Shown here: positions 1 to 9,207 of the stretch, piece after piece
Numbering within the stretch: the first letter of the stretch is position 1
How the letters are laid out: each line of letters starts with the position of its first letter
Origin: Desulfobacterales bacterium
GTDB taxonomy: Bacteria; Desulfobacterota; Desulfobacteria; Desulfobacterales; Desulfosalsimonadaceae
Assembly (NCBI GenBank): GCA_034520365.1
Contig: JAXHNP010000007.1
Coordinates: 868,001 to 932,000 of the forward strand
Reading direction: 5' to 3'
DNA: 64,000 nt
Position numbers and translations under genes: made by a program
Notes under the pieces: model-generated
The model's database searches: none
What the model was told of the DNA's origin: nothing
What the model saw: the letters and a program-made list of their open reading frames with translations, nothing else

Positions 1-51
1 TTGGTATTTGATTATCTGGCAATTTGATATTTTTTGGCGTTGACGTCAATT

Positions 52-183
52 TCATTTTGCTCCGGCGATTGGGCCTTCGGGGGGTCGAGAACACAGGTTT
101 TCGACAAGCCCTTTTCCGCAGGCGCATTCCACATATTTCCGCATCCTGGCGTCCAGCATGGTTGCAAAGTGCGGCATGAACAT
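52..183 (-). CDS. possible 43-residue hypothetical protein or remnant
   Basis: A short open frame on the minus strand begins with two closely spaced ATG codons and ends in TGA. The peptide has a Cys-x-Cys pair (motif YVECACGKGL) and a Pro-rich tail. A stop codon lies just upstream in frame, and no clear ribosome binding site is visible, so it may be the decayed end of a longer gene or chance. I do not recognise a family. The rest of the first 290 bases holds nothing else I can support. Confidence 0.2.
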   Translation of the reverse strand: MFMPHFATMLDARMRKYVECACGKGLVENLCSRPPEGPIAGAK

Positions 184-287
184 GATAATCAGTCATTTGG
201 CGATGTTTTAGGATTTCCCGCCCGGCTTTCAGGCACATCTACTCCATTTATGAATGCCATTGATTGTCGGGTCTGTCAAACCGGAAA

Positions 288-446
288 GCTTGACGGCTTC
301 GCAAAAAGTCCAATATCTTTGTTGCGCTGCATCCCTCGGAATTTCACGTACGATTAAGTACGCTGCATTCCTCGGGATTTGCGCGCCGCGATCTTGAACT
401 TTTTTCTTTGCCGTCCCAGAATCGACTTTTTACGAGTCCATCAAGC
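288..446 (+). repeat. MITE-like dispersed repeat, copy A
   Basis: Non-coding element of about 160 bp with imperfect terminal inverted repeats: GACGGCTTCGCAAAAAGTC at the left and, inverted, GACTTTTTACGAGTCCATC at the right. The inside is itself palindromic: GCTGCATCCCTCGGAATTTC faces GCTGCATTCCTCGGGATT across a CGTAC core. Nearly the same sequence occurs inverted at 18966-19120, and shorter or diverged copies at 3388-3512, 25258-25372 and 28404-28436. It lies directly before radA, so the radA promoter is inside or upstream of it. No coding capacity. Confidence 0.8.
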
Positions 447-463
447 TTGGAAAGTTTCATTTT

Positions 464-1831
464 ATGAAAAAAAGCGCGCGTATTATATACTGCTGCCAGG
501 AATGCGGACACCAGAGCCCCAAGTGGATGGGCCGGTGCCCGGAATGCGGGGGGTGGGACACCCTGATTGAGGAAAAGCCCACGGCATCGGACCGGTCTGG
601 TCAAGGCGGCGGCGGTCTGGCCGCGCAAATGACGCCCGTGCCCATCGATTCCATTGAGCTTGATGAAGAGTATCGGATTTTGACCGGCGTCCGGGAGTTT
701 GACCGGGTGCTGGGCGGCGGCATTATCGACGGCAGTCTGGTGCTGATCGGCGGCGATCCGGGCATCGGCAAATCCACCCTCATGCTGCAGGTCTTAAACA
801 GCCTGTCAAAAAGGGATCAAAAGGTCCTCTATGTGTCCGGGGAAGAATCCATCCGGCAGCTCAAAATGCGCAGTCAGCGCCTGAATGCGGTGTCCGGAAA
901 TATGCTGGTGGCCTGTGAAATAAACATCGAGTCCATTCTGTCCACCGTGGATTCGGTAAAACCGGATGTTCTGGTGGTGGACTCCATTCAGACCATGTTT
1001 TCACCGGATGTCTCTTCAGCGCCGGGCAGTGTCAGCCATGTGCGGGAGGCCACCATGAAACTCATGGTCATGGCCAAGCAGAGCGGGGTGCCGGCATTTT
1101 TGATCGGGCACGTCACCAAGGAGGGCGCTATAGCCGGCCCGCGGCTGATGGAGCACATGGTGGACACGGTGCTCTATTTCGAAGGCGATCAGAATCATGT
1201 ATTCCGGATTCTGCGGGCGGTGAAGAACCGGTTCGGGTCCACCAATGAAATCGGGGTCTTTGAGATGAAGGAGTCCGGGCTTGCCGAGGTGCCGAACCCG
1301 TCTGCGGTCTTTCTGGCCGAACGCGCGGAAAATGCCGCCGGCTCTGTGGTCACCGCCTGCATGGAGGGCACCCGGCCGATTCTGGTGGAGCTTCAGGCCT
1401 TGATCAGCAGTGCGGGATTCGGCACGCCCCGCCGAACCGTGCTGGGCCTTGATCACAACCGGGTTTCGCTTCTGGTGGCGGTGATGGAGAAGAAGCTGGG
1501 GCTCAATATGGCCGGCAATGACATCTTTATGAACGTGGCCGGCGGCGTCAAGGTCTCTGAGCCGGCCGTGGATCTGGGCATTGCCGCCGCCGTGGCCTCA
1601 AGTTTTCTGGATCGTGCCATCCCGGAGAAGATGATGCTTCTGGGCGAGGTCGGCCTGGCCGGCGAGGTGCGGGGGATTTCGCAGCTTGAGCCCCGCATCA
1701 GCGAGGTGCGCAAGATGGGCTTTACCCGCTGCATTGTGCCGAAAAGCAGCCTGAAGGCGGTATCCAAAATGGACGGCATCGAGCTGATCGGCATTAATCA
1801 ATTGGCTGAAATGATGGATCTCCTATTTTGA
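464..1831 (+). CDS. radA: DNA repair protein RadA
   Basis: RadA (Sms) is a RecA-like ATPase that promotes branch migration of recombination intermediates. The 455 residues show the full family layout. The N-terminal four-cysteine zinc finger has C11-x2-C14 and C25-x2-C28. The ATPase core has Walker A GGDPGIGKST at residues 96-105, and the RadA-specific KNRFG motif lies near residue 253. The C-terminal third is the Lon-protease-like ring domain. The ATG is preceded by GGAAAG at a good distance. Length and motifs are normal. It stands alone on the plus strand behind a dispersed repeat, with rlmE following 185 bp later. Confidence 0.97.
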   Translation: MKKSARIIYCCQECGHQSPKWMGRCPECGGWDTLIEEKPTASDRSGQGGGGLAAQMTPVPIDSIELDEEYRILTGVREFDRVLGGGIIDGSLVLIGGDPGIGKSTLMLQVLNSLSKRDQKVLYVSGEESIRQLKMRSQRLNAVSGNMLVACEINIESILSTVDSVKPDVLVVDSIQTMFSPDVSSAPGSVSHVREATMKLMVMAKQSGVPAFLIGHVTKEGAIAGPRLMEHMVDTVLYFEGDQNHVFRILRAVKNRFGSTNEIGVFEMKESGLAEVPNPSAVFLAERAENAAGSVVTACMEGTRPILVELQALISSAGFGTPRRTVLGLDHNRVSLLVAVMEKKLGLNMAGNDIFMNVAGGVKVSEPAVDLGIAAAVASSFLDRAIPEKMMLLGEVGLAGEVRGISQLEPRISEVRKMGFTRCIVPKSSLKAVSKMDGIELIGINQLAEMMDLLF

Positions 1832-1940
1832 GCGCTTCCAATTTCACCGCATCTACTGCGTCAAATGATGTCTCGCATAGGCAACTATAGCTCGACATCA
1901 TTTTCCTTGTATCTGCGGCAAACTTGAAAATCGCTCACTA
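1826..1940. repeat. large imperfect inverted repeat after radA
   Basis: About 110 bp starting at the radA stop codon form a long imperfect hairpin. The outer arms are TTGAGCGCTTCCAATTT and, inverted, AAACTTGAAAATCGCTCA. The inner arms AATGATGTC and GACATCATT match perfectly. It probably ends radA transcription or stabilises its 3' end, but has no T-run of a classical terminator. Half-copies starting with the same TTGAGCG block appear near 22545 and 53493, so it is probably another dispersed repeat family. Confidence 0.5.
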
Positions 1941-2016
1941 TAGATTTAATTTTTAATCTTATTCGGCTCAGCTAGAAGTAAACTGATATTAATTGACACT
2001 TTAGCAATTTCTGTGT

Positions 2017-2628
2017 ATGAAACGCCGCAACCCCAAATCCCGACAACAGCCTGATTATTATGCGAAACGGGCCAGGCAGGAGAAGTTTCCGGCCCGGTCC
2101 GTATATAAGCTGCAGGAGATACAGAAAAAATACCGCCTGATCCAAAAAGGGCACAAAGTCCTGGACTTGGGGTGCGCGCCGGGCTCATGGCTGAAATATG
2201 CCGCGGATCTGACCGGCGGCAAGGGCCTGGTGGTGGGCATAGACCTCAAGCCGGTGACCGAGAAGCTGCCGGCATATGTCCGGGTGCTGGAAGAAGATGT
2301 CATGGCCCTGGCCGAGGCGCCGGAGAAATGCGGCGAGCTTTCAGAAAGCGGCTTTGATGTGGTCTTAAGCGATATGGCGCCCGCCACCACGGGTAAAAAA
2401 GACGTGGATGCGGCCCGATCCTATAACTTAAGCCGGGCCGCACTTGGCATTGCCGAGGGTGTTTTGCCCAAAGGCGGCGTGTTTGTCTGTAAAATATTTC
2501 AGGGCCCGGATTTTGAGGAATTTATCGCAGCGGTAAAGAAAAGGTTTGAGGCGTGCCGGATATACAAGCCGCAGAGCACGCGCAAAGAGAGTAAAGAAAC
2601 ATATGTTGTCGGCATCAGCCGAAAATAG
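2017..2628 (+). CDS. rlmE: 23S rRNA (uridine-2'-O)-methyltransferase RlmE (FtsJ/RrmJ)
   Basis: Transfers a methyl group from SAM to the 2'-OH of U2552 in the A-loop of 23S rRNA, a late step in 50S maturation. The 203-residue protein has the SAM-binding motif [11 protein letters not shown] near residue 48 and the family catalytic residues: a Lys near the N-terminus, an Asp in SDMAPATTG, a Lys in CKIFQG, and a Glu in SKETYVVG near the end. Size matches E. coli RrmJ. The following yebC starts 11 bp after the stop, so the two are probably cotranscribed. No strong Shine-Dalgarno precedes the ATG. Confidence 0.95.
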   Translation: MKRRNPKSRQQPDYYAKRARQEKFPARSVYKLQEIQKKYRLIQKGHKVLDLGCAPGSWLKYAADLTGGKGLVVGIDLKPVTEKLPAYVRVLEEDVMALAEAPEKCGELSESGFDVVLSDMAPATTGKKDVDAARSYNLSRAALGIAEGVLPKGGVFVCKIFQGPDFEEFIAAVKKRFEACRIYKPQSTRKESKETYVVGISRK

Positions 2629-2639
2629 GAGGAGAATTC

Positions 2640-3389
2640 ATGGCAGGACACAGTAAATGGGCAAATATCAAGCATCGCAAAGGCGCGGAGGATGCCAAAC
2701 GCGGCAAGATCTTCACCAAGCTCACCAAGGAGATCATTGTGGCCGCCCGCATGGGCGGCGGAGATCCGAATGCCAATCCGAGGCTTCGCGCGGCGATACA
2801 GAGCGCCAAGAGCAACAACCTGCCAAAGGATAAAGTGGAGCGCGCGATCAAAAAGGGTACCGGTGAACTCGAGGGGGTTAATTACGAGGAGACCAATTAC
2901 GAGGGCTACGGCCCCGGCGGTGCGGCGGTTTTGGTGGAATCCATGACAGACAATAAAAACCGGGCCGTCTCAGAAATCCGGCATATTTTCAGCAAGCACG
3001 GCGGTAAACTCGGGGAGAATGGCTGCGTGGACTGGATGTTTGATAAAAAGGGCTGGATTGCGGTCAATAAATCCAATACGGATGAGGAAACTCTCATGAC
3101 CGTGGCCCTGGATGCCGGGGCTGAGGATATCCGCGAAGAGGATCAGCATAACTATGAAATCATCGCCCCGCCGGATGCGTTCGAAAATGTCAAGGCGGCA
3201 TTAACCGAGGCGGAAATCCCCTACGAGAATGACGAGGTCACCATGCTCCCCCAGTCCTATATTAATCTTGCCGGCAAGGAGGCCGAACAGATGTATCGGC
3301 TGATGGATGCCCTGGACGATAATGATGACGTGCAGAAGGTGTATACCAATGCGGATATACCCGAGGAAGTGATCGCAGAAATGCAGTGA
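2640..3389 (+). CDS. yebC: YebC/PmpR family translation and regulatory factor
   Basis: YebC-type proteins were long called DNA-binding regulators; recent work on members of the family ties them to relief of ribosome stalling. The 249 residues carry the invariant N-terminus [14 protein letters not shown] and the usual three-domain length. An AGGAGG Shine-Dalgarno ends about 6 bases before the ATG, the best in this region. It is the second gene after rlmE. A dispersed repeat begins within the stop codon: the GA of TGA is the first base pair of copy B. Confidence 0.95.
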   Translation: MAGHSKWANIKHRKGAEDAKRGKIFTKLTKEIIVAARMGGGDPNANPRLRAAIQSAKSNNLPKDKVERAIKKGTGELEGVNYEETNYEGYGPGGAAVLVESMTDNKNRAVSEIRHIFSKHGGKLGENGCVDWMFDKKGWIAVNKSNTDEETLMTVALDAGAEDIREEDQHNYEIIAPPDAFENVKAALTEAEIPYENDEVTMLPQSYINLAGKEAEQMYRLMDALDDNDDVQKVYTNADIPEEVIAEMQ

Positions 3390-3512
3390 TGGCTTCATAA
3401 AAAGTTCAATATCTGTGTTGCGCTGCATCCCTCGGAATTTCACGTACTACTGCGTACGCTGCATTCCTCGGGATTTTGCGCGCCTTGATCTTGAACTTTT
3501 TCTTTTGCCATC
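3388..3512 (+). repeat. MITE-like dispersed repeat, copy B
   Basis: A 125-bp member of the same family as 288-446. Its ends are GATGGCTTCATAAAAAGTTC and the inverted GAACTTTTTCTTTTGCCATC. The internal palindrome around CGTAC is kept. It sits exactly between the convergent genes yebC and nadA, overlapping the yebC stop codon, and could act as a transcription barrier for both. Confidence 0.75.
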
Positions 3513-3531
3513 AAAAAGAAGGTTTTTATGC

Positions 3532-4434
3532 CTACAGCTCGATCATTTTCTGAACTGCGCCAAGCGCTGGTTCCCGAATATGATCGGGCACTTTGACCTC
3601 GCCGGTCAGATGCTCAAGGCTCTCCGCCACATCCGCCAGTCCGATTTTTTTCATGTCCGGGCATACCATTGCCTCAGAGGCTGCCACAAAGGTTTTATCC
3701 GGGCACGCCTTTTTGAGCGGATAGATCAGGCCCGCTTCCGTGCCCACGATAAGGGTCTGCGCATCTGATTCTGTTGCAAATTTGAGCATGCCTGACGTGC
3801 TGGCCACCGCATCGGCGATTTCCAAAACTGCGGTCCGGCATTCCGGATGGGCCATGAAGAGCGCATCCGGAAATTCCTGCCGCCGCCGGGTGACTTCTTC
3901 AGGCGTCAGACGGTCGTGATACGGGCAGTAGCCGTCCCAGGCATAAATGGTTTTATCGGTTTTTGTGGCCGTGTACCGGGCCAGGTTCCGGTCCGGCACC
4001 ATGAGAATCTCCTGGGATATGAGGCTGTTTGCCACCTTTACGGAATTGGCGGAGGTGCAGCAGATGGTGGACATGGCTTTAACCGCGGCACTGGAATTGA
4101 CATAGGTGACCACGGGGATATCCGGGGATTCCTTGATCCGGGCGGAGAGCTGCTGCGGGGTGATCATGTCCGCCATGGGGCAGCCGGCGGTTTTGTCGGG
4201 CAAAAGCACGGTTTTGTCCGGACATAGGATGGATGCGGTCTCAGCCATGAACTGCACGCCGCAGAAGACAATCACATCCGCCGCCGTCTGGGAGGCTTTG
4301 ATGCTTAGCTCCAAAGAATCCCCGCAAAGATCGGCGATATCCTGAATTTCCGGCGGCTGGTAATTGTGGGCCAGAATAATAGCGTTTCTCTCTGTTTTGA
4401 GCCGGCTGATGGTGTCAGTGAGTTCTTCCTGCAT
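3532..4434 (-). CDS. nadA: quinolinate synthase NadA
   Basis: Condenses iminoaspartate with dihydroxyacetone phosphate to quinolinate in de novo NAD synthesis, using an oxygen-labile [4Fe-4S] cluster. The 300 residues include the N-terminal AHNYQPPEIQDIADL block, VFCGVQFMAETA with one cluster cysteine, GCPMADM, and HPECRTAVLEIAD with another. Length fits the short NadA type. It follows lolA by 26 bp on the same strand, suggesting a two-gene operon. No nadB or nadC is in this window. Confidence 0.95.
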   Translation of the reverse strand: MQEELTDTISRLKTERNAIILAHNYQPPEIQDIADLCGDSLELSIKASQTAADVIVFCGVQFMAETASILCPDKTVLLPDKTAGCPMADMITPQQLSARIKESPDIPVVTYVNSSAAVKAMSTICCTSANSVKVANSLISQEILMVPDRNLARYTATKTDKTIYAWDGYCPYHDRLTPEEVTRRRQEFPDALFMAHPECRTAVLEIADAVASTSGMLKFATESDAQTLIVGTEAGLIYPLKKACPDKTFVAASEAMVCPDMKKIGLADVAESLEHLTGEVKVPDHIREPALGAVQKMIEL

Positions 4435-4460
4435 GACGGGCGAATTGTCCTGTTCTCGAT

Positions 4461-5138
4461 TTATTGTTCCATCGTCACCACATCCGCGCCCTTGGGAATT
4501 TCAAACTGAAATTTTTCAGTGCTGATCCCCTCTTTGAAGCGGATGTTTTTAAAATTGATCCGGGTCTCATCCCCATAGGCATTTTTTGTTGTCACGCCTT
4601 CCACAATAAAGGTTTCCGGATCAATGTTTAGGAAAATTTTGGAGATCTCCAGTTCCTTTTGGCGCGGAATGAGCTTCAGGGTGATATATCCGGGCTTCGG
4701 GTCTGCCGCTTTTTCGGCGGTAAATTCTTCCTTGACCAGTTCGATATTGGAAAGGAAGCTGGCGCCTTTGCCGTTTCCGAAATAGGTGAGGGCATCGCCC
4801 ACAATGACCTGGTTGTCCGCGGGCCGGTGAATCCATAAGGTTTCGCCATCCGTAACAATGGCATGCTGATCCGGGGTTTCATATTCCCAGCGCATCATGC
4901 CCGGATGTTTGAACCACACCCGCCCGGTGGCGGTGTCCGTTATATCCATGGCGGCAAGGGTTGATTCCTGGGTGAATTCGGCCTGTATGTCCGCCCCGCC
5001 ATACCGGGATTCCAGTTTGGCAATAATTTCCTCTTTGGACAGGCTGTCTTCTGAAGATGCCCCGGATTGACAAATCCCGGGGACAGCGCATGCAAGTATG
5101 AAGAGTCCGCAAAGCGCCGCATAGGCCAAAAATCGCAT
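4461..5138 (-). CDS. lolA: outer-membrane lipoprotein carrier protein LolA
   Basis: LolA shuttles lipoproteins through the periplasm from LolCDE to the outer membrane. I chose the ATG that begins MRFLAYAALCGLFILACAVP, because it opens a proper signal peptide with a hydrophobic core and a likely cleavage after the alanine/cysteine-rich stretch. The longer open frame adds a charged, non-signal extension. The mature part has the family pattern: TAAMDITDTATGRVWFKHPG, then MRWEYETPDQHAIVTDG, then NPDTFIVEG-like strands. About 225 residues. It indicates a diderm cell. It is the first gene of the probable lolA-nadA operon. Confidence 0.9.
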   Translation of the reverse strand: MRFLAYAALCGLFILACAVPGICQSGASSEDSLSKEEIIAKLESRYGGADIQAEFTQESTLAAMDITDTATGRVWFKHPGMMRWEYETPDQHAIVTDGETLWIHRPADNQVIVGDALTYFGNGKGASFLSNIELVKEEFTAEKAADPKPGYITLKLIPRQKELEISKIFLNIDPETFIVEGVTTKNAYGDETRINFKNIRFKEGISTEKFQFEIPKGADVVTMEQ

Positions 5139-5373
5139 GAAAATAAACTCCGTATCAGTTGGTTTGTCGTTCATAAAATTGGTGCGGCCGGATTCATCAA
5201 ATACCAATTTAAACCTAAATTATCCTTTTTATCAAATCGCAACCGGAATGTAAATGAAATGCCCGCAGAAATCAGCGCCGGTCAGCCATCCGGACTGCCG
5301 CCTGAAGGCCGGCTTCGCCTTTAACCTATTGATTTTTTTTCTGAATTTTATAAAGCAAATGCTCAGAATTTTC

Positions 5374-5402
5374 TTGACACACTTTTATCATTCTTGTATT
5401 CA
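5374..5402 (+). promoter_or_regulatory. sigma-70-type promoter of the beta-oxidation operon
   Basis: TTGACA at 5374-5379 and TATTCA at 5397-5402 are separated by 17 bp, upstream of the hydroxyacyl-CoA dehydrogenase gene at 5474. The region 5139-5473 between the divergent lolA and this operon (335 bp) holds no gene that I can support; it carries this promoter, an AT-rich leader, and the Shine-Dalgarno AGGAGG at about 5463. Confidence 0.6.
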
Positions 5403-5473
5403 ATATTTTTTATTTTTGTAATCGGATTTACCACTTAGATAATTGGGAGTTTAATTTTAGTCAGGAGGTTATT

Positions 5474-7882
5474 ATGAGAAGAATTGAAAAGGCGGCTGTA
5501 ATCGGTTCCGGTATTATGGGTGGCGGAATTGCCGCCCTGCTTGCCAGTGCCGGAATCCCCACAGTTCTTTTGGATATTGTTCCCTTCGATTTGAAAGAAG
5601 AGGAAAAAAATGATCCAAAAGCCAGAAACCGAATCGTCCAGGGCGGGCTGGATGCGGCTATAAAAGCCAAGCCCCCCCTGTTCATGAATCCGAAAAAGGA
5701 TGTGGATCTTATCACCATCGGCAACTTAGACGATGATCTGGACAAGATCAAGGATTGCGACTGGATCGTTGAGGTTGTGGTAGAAAAACTGGAAATCAAG
5801 CAGAATCTGTTTAAAAAGGTCGATAATATCCGCAAGAAAGGCTCGGTTGTTAGCTCAAACACATCCGGCATTCCGCTGCAGCAGATGTCCAAGGATTTAA
5901 GCGAGGACATGCGCCAGCATTTTCTGGGCACCCACTTTTTCAACCCCGTCCGCTACATGCACCTGTTGGAGATCATCCCCGGGCCTGAGACCCTGCCCGA
6001 GGTCCTCAACTTCATGGCGGATTTTGGCGAAAAATTCCTGGGCAAAGGCATTGTCTGGGCCAAAGATACCCCCAACTTTATCGGCAACCGCATCGGTGTT
6101 CAAAATATCGGCAAAGCCATGCAGGCCATGCTGGAGCACGGGTTGGCCATTCCGGAAGTTGACGCCATTTTCGGTCCGCCCATGGGCCGGCCCAAAACCG
6201 CGGTTTTTAAGACGTCTGATATGGTCGGACTGGATACCATGAAGCATGTGGCGGATAACTGCTACAACATGTGCCCGGATGACGAAATGCGGGAAACCAT
6301 GGCAATGCCCGATTTCGTCAAAACCATGGTTGAAGAGAAAAACCTGCTTGGCAACAAAACCAAGGCGGGCTTTTATACCAAGGAACTGACCCCGGAATGG
6401 AAGCAGATCCGCAAGGTCATCAATCCCCAGACCCTTGAATACGAAGAATACGGCAAAGCCGATTTCCCCTGCCTTCAGGAAGCCAAGAAAAAAGAGTCGC
6501 TTCCCGAAAAAATGCGGGCCATTGTCTACGGCGATGACAAGGCTGCTAAATATGCATGGGACGTGGTTTCAAACGGCCTGATTTACTCAGCCAACCGGAT
6601 TCCCGAAATATCCGATACGCTGGTTGACATCGATAATGCCATGAAATGGGGCTATAATTGGGAACTCGGCCCTTTTGAAACCTGGGATGCCATCGGGGTC
6701 AAGGAATCGGTCGAAAAAATGGAGGCCGACGGCCTGACCGTTCCCGGCAATGTCAGGGAAATGCTGAATTCCGGAGCTACCAGTTTCTATAAGCTGGATG
6801 GCGGCCAGCGGATGTTCTTTGATTTCGGGTCAAACAGCTACAAACCGGTCCCGATGAGTGATAAGCAGATCATCCTGGCCGATCTCAGGGCCAACAACAA
6901 GGTGGTCAAGTCGGTCGCCTCCTGCTCGCTGATTGATTTGGGCGACGGGGTTTTTAACCTGGAATTCCATTCCAAGATGAATGCCATCAACAATGAGATG
7001 GTGGAATTCATGGCTGAGGCCGGCGAATATGTCAAAGAAAACGGTGTCGGCATGGTAATCGGCAACCAGGCATCCGGCATGCCCGCCCCCTTCTCTGCGG
7101 GCGGTGATCTTTCCTACATGCTGAGCTGCGCCAAGGCCGGCAATTTTGATGAAATTGACAAATTCATCCGCACCGTCCATAAAGGGATCATGGGCACCAA
7201 GTATGCGCCGTTTCCGGTTGTGGCCGCCCCGTTCGGCCTGGCTTTGGGCGGCGGCTGCGAAGTCTGCATGTCAGCCGATAGAATGGTCGCCAATGCGGAT
7301 CTTTTCATGGGCCTGGTTGAAATCGGCGCCGGGCTGGTGCCGGGCGGCTGCGGCATGATCCATCTGTGGCGCAATTATATTGAATCCAAGCCGGATATCG
7401 CTAATTTGACGGATTTCGCCGGATATTTTATCCAGGCATTCATGTGTGTGGCCCAGGCGAAAGTCTCCAATTCGGCAGCGGATGCCCGCAACAAGGGTTA
7501 CCTCCGCCCCACCGACCGGATCGTGTTCAACAAGGATAACCTGATCGGTGAGGCCAAGAAAGAGGTCTTGAAGATGGTAGATGACGGCTATGTCCCGCCA
7601 AGAAGGGTTAAACGACCGGTATTCGGCCGGGAAGCCCATGGCATGCTTTGGTCAGAAATGTTGAACATGAGCATCGGTGGCTACATTACCCCGCACATGG
7701 AAGCCATCGCCAAAAAAGCCGCCTACTGCATGTCCGGCGGTGATGTGCCCCAGGGAACCATGGTCAGTGAAGAGCATCTGATGGACCTGGAGCGCGAGGC
7801 CTTTGTGGAGCTCTGGAAAACAGAGAACACCCAGAAAATGGCCGAGCATATGATGACAACCGGCAAGCCCTTGATGCTGTAA
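5474..7882 (+). CDS. 3-hydroxyacyl-CoA dehydrogenase / enoyl-CoA hydratase (FadN type)
   Basis: Bifunctional fatty-acid beta-oxidation enzyme that hydrates trans-2-enoyl-CoA and oxidises the 3-hydroxyacyl-CoA with NAD. The NAD-binding dehydrogenase half comes first, with GSGIMGGGIA at residues 9-18 and the THFFNPVRYM block near 155. The enoyl-CoA hydratase half comes last, with GLALGGGCEVCMSADR near 590. This order matches Bacillus FadN and is the reverse of E. coli FadB. At 802 residues it is full length. AGGAGG precedes the ATG. The thiolase gene follows after 40 bp, so the pair runs three steps of the cycle. In sulfate reducers and syntrophs it could run in either direction. Confidence 0.93.
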   Translation: MRRIEKAAVIGSGIMGGGIAALLASAGIPTVLLDIVPFDLKEEEKNDPKARNRIVQGGLDAAIKAKPPLFMNPKKDVDLITIGNLDDDLDKIKDCDWIVEVVVEKLEIKQNLFKKVDNIRKKGSVVSSNTSGIPLQQMSKDLSEDMRQHFLGTHFFNPVRYMHLLEIIPGPETLPEVLNFMADFGEKFLGKGIVWAKDTPNFIGNRIGVQNIGKAMQAMLEHGLAIPEVDAIFGPPMGRPKTAVFKTSDMVGLDTMKHVADNCYNMCPDDEMRETMAMPDFVKTMVEEKNLLGNKTKAGFYTKELTPEWKQIRKVINPQTLEYEEYGKADFPCLQEAKKKESLPEKMRAIVYGDDKAAKYAWDVVSNGLIYSANRIPEISDTLVDIDNAMKWGYNWELGPFETWDAIGVKESVEKMEADGLTVPGNVREMLNSGATSFYKLDGGQRMFFDFGSNSYKPVPMSDKQIILADLRANNKVVKSVASCSLIDLGDGVFNLEFHSKMNAINNEMVEFMAEAGEYVKENGVGMVIGNQASGMPAPFSAGGDLSYMLSCAKAGNFDEIDKFIRTVHKGIMGTKYAPFPVVAAPFGLALGGGCEVCMSADRMVANADLFMGLVEIGAGLVPGGCGMIHLWRNYIESKPDIANLTDFAGYFIQAFMCVAQAKVSNSAADARNKGYLRPTDRIVFNKDNLIGEAKKEVLKMVDDGYVPPRRVKRPVFGREAHGMLWSEMLNMSIGGYITPHMEAIAKKAAYCMSGGDVPQGTMVSEEHLMDLEREAFVELWKTENTQKMAEHMMTTGKPLML

Positions 7883-7922
7883 TAAAAAAATCCAAAAACC
7901 GAAATTTTAGGAGGATATACAG

Positions 7923-9134
7923 ATGACAGAAGCATATATTGTAACCTCGCTGAGGACACCCGGCTGCCGGCGGAAAAAAGGGGCGTTTGCCCAGACCCGG
8001 CCGGAAGATCTTATGAAAACGGTTCTGAATGCCGTTATGGAAAAGACGCCGAATGTGGAGAAAAAGGACGTTGAAGACTTGATGATCGGCTGCGCCTTCC
8101 CGGAGGCGGAACAGGGCTTGAACATCGGCCGTGTTATTGCCCAGATGGCCGGCTTCCCGGATTCTGCCTGCGGTGCCACCGTGAACCGGTTCTGCTCTTC
8201 CGGCCTTGAATCCATTGCACTGCAGGCCATGCGGATTAAATCCGGCTGGTGTGATGTGGCCATTGGCGGCGGCATTGAATCCATGTCCATCGTCCCCATG
8301 GGCGGCAACATGCCCCGCCCGCATCCGCAATGGGCCAAGGAAAATCCGGATGTCTACATGTCCATGGGCGCCACTGCCGAAAACGTGGCCAACCGCTATA
8401 ACATCACCCGGGAGATGCAGGATGAATTCGGCTATCATTCCCAGATGAAGGCGGCAAATGCCAAGAAAAACGGCCTCTACAAGGAAATCGTTCCCACCCC
8501 GGCGGTCAAGTTCGTGGAAAAAGAAGACGGCTCCTGGGAAGAAAAAACCTGGCTGCAGGATTTTGACGACGGTATCCGGGAGGCCACGACCATGGAGGGC
8601 ATGGCCAAGCTGAAACCCGCATTTGCGGCTAACGGCTCGGTCACCGCTGCCAACTCTTCGCAGACCACGGACGGTGCGGCCGCCACATTGATCATGAGCG
8701 AAGAGGCGGTCAAAAAATTTGATGTCAAGCCGATTGCCAAGATCAAATATTACACGGTGGCCGGTGTCCGGGCCGATGAAATGGGCGTGGGACCGGCCTA
8801 TGCCATCCCGAAAGTCCTTGACATGGCGGGGATGAAGGTGGATGATATCGGCATCTTCGAGGTAAACGAAGCGTTTGCCTCGCAGGCCATTTACTGCCTG
8901 CAGCAGCTCGGCATGTATGACAAAAAAGAACTGTGGAGCTCAGACAGCGACAAGCGCATCGTTAACGTAAACGGCGGCGCCATCGCCCTGGGCCACCCCC
9001 TGGGCTGCACCGGTGCTAAGCTGTGCGCCCAGCTGATGAATGAAATGAAAGAGCGCGGCGCCAAATACGGCATCGAGTCTATGTGCATCGGCGGCGGAAT
9101 GGGCGCAGCCGCACTTTTTGAATTGTGTGACTAA
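7923..9134 (+). CDS. acetyl-CoA acyltransferase (3-ketoacyl-CoA thiolase)
   Basis: Cleaves 3-ketoacyl-CoA with CoA to acetyl-CoA and a shortened acyl-CoA. The 403 residues show the nucleophilic cysteine in TVNRFCSSGLESIALQAMRI (near residue 90), the FEVNEAFASQ block, the histidine in NGGAIALGHPLGCTGAK, and the second cysteine in CIGGGMGAA at the end. All catalytic residues are in place. The start is preceded by TTAGGAGGATA. It is the last gene of the operon, closed by the hairpin at 9165-9202. Confidence 0.95.
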   Translation: MTEAYIVTSLRTPGCRRKKGAFAQTRPEDLMKTVLNAVMEKTPNVEKKDVEDLMIGCAFPEAEQGLNIGRVIAQMAGFPDSACGATVNRFCSSGLESIALQAMRIKSGWCDVAIGGGIESMSIVPMGGNMPRPHPQWAKENPDVYMSMGATAENVANRYNITREMQDEFGYHSQMKAANAKKNGLYKEIVPTPAVKFVEKEDGSWEEKTWLQDFDDGIREATTMEGMAKLKPAFAANGSVTAANSSQTTDGAAATLIMSEEAVKKFDVKPIAKIKYYTVAGVRADEMGVGPAYAIPKVLDMAGMKVDDIGIFEVNEAFASQAIYCLQQLGMYDKKELWSSDSDKRIVNVNGGAIALGHPLGCTGAKLCAQLMNEMKERGAKYGIESMCIGGGMGAAALFELCD

Positions 9135-9164
9135 GCACCTCCTCCTTTCCTTGTGTGTATATAT

Positions 9165-9202
9165 AAAAAAGGCTGCCCGGGTTATCCGGACAGCCTTTTT
9201 TT
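9165..9202. terminator. bidirectional rho-independent terminator
   Basis: AAAAAAGGCTGCCCGG, a GTTA-type loop, then CCGGACAGCCTTTTTTT. The stem is GC-rich, and there are an A-run and a T-run on the two sides, so it serves both the thiolase gene on the plus strand and the universal stress gene on the minus strand. Confidence 0.9.
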
Positions 9203-9207
9203 ATGTT

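Noticed and set aside
34-357. 107-residue plus-strand frame upstream of radA
   Set aside because: Its last part runs through the dispersed repeat and no ribosome site or family motif is visible; the frame is most likely chance.
1826-1940. classical rho-independent terminator of radA
   Set aside because: There is strong dyad symmetry but no T-run after the stem; listed as an inverted repeat only.
1993-2021. promoter TTGACA before rlmE
   Set aside because: At normal spacing the -10 box would fall on the rlmE start codon, so it cannot serve this gene as annotated.
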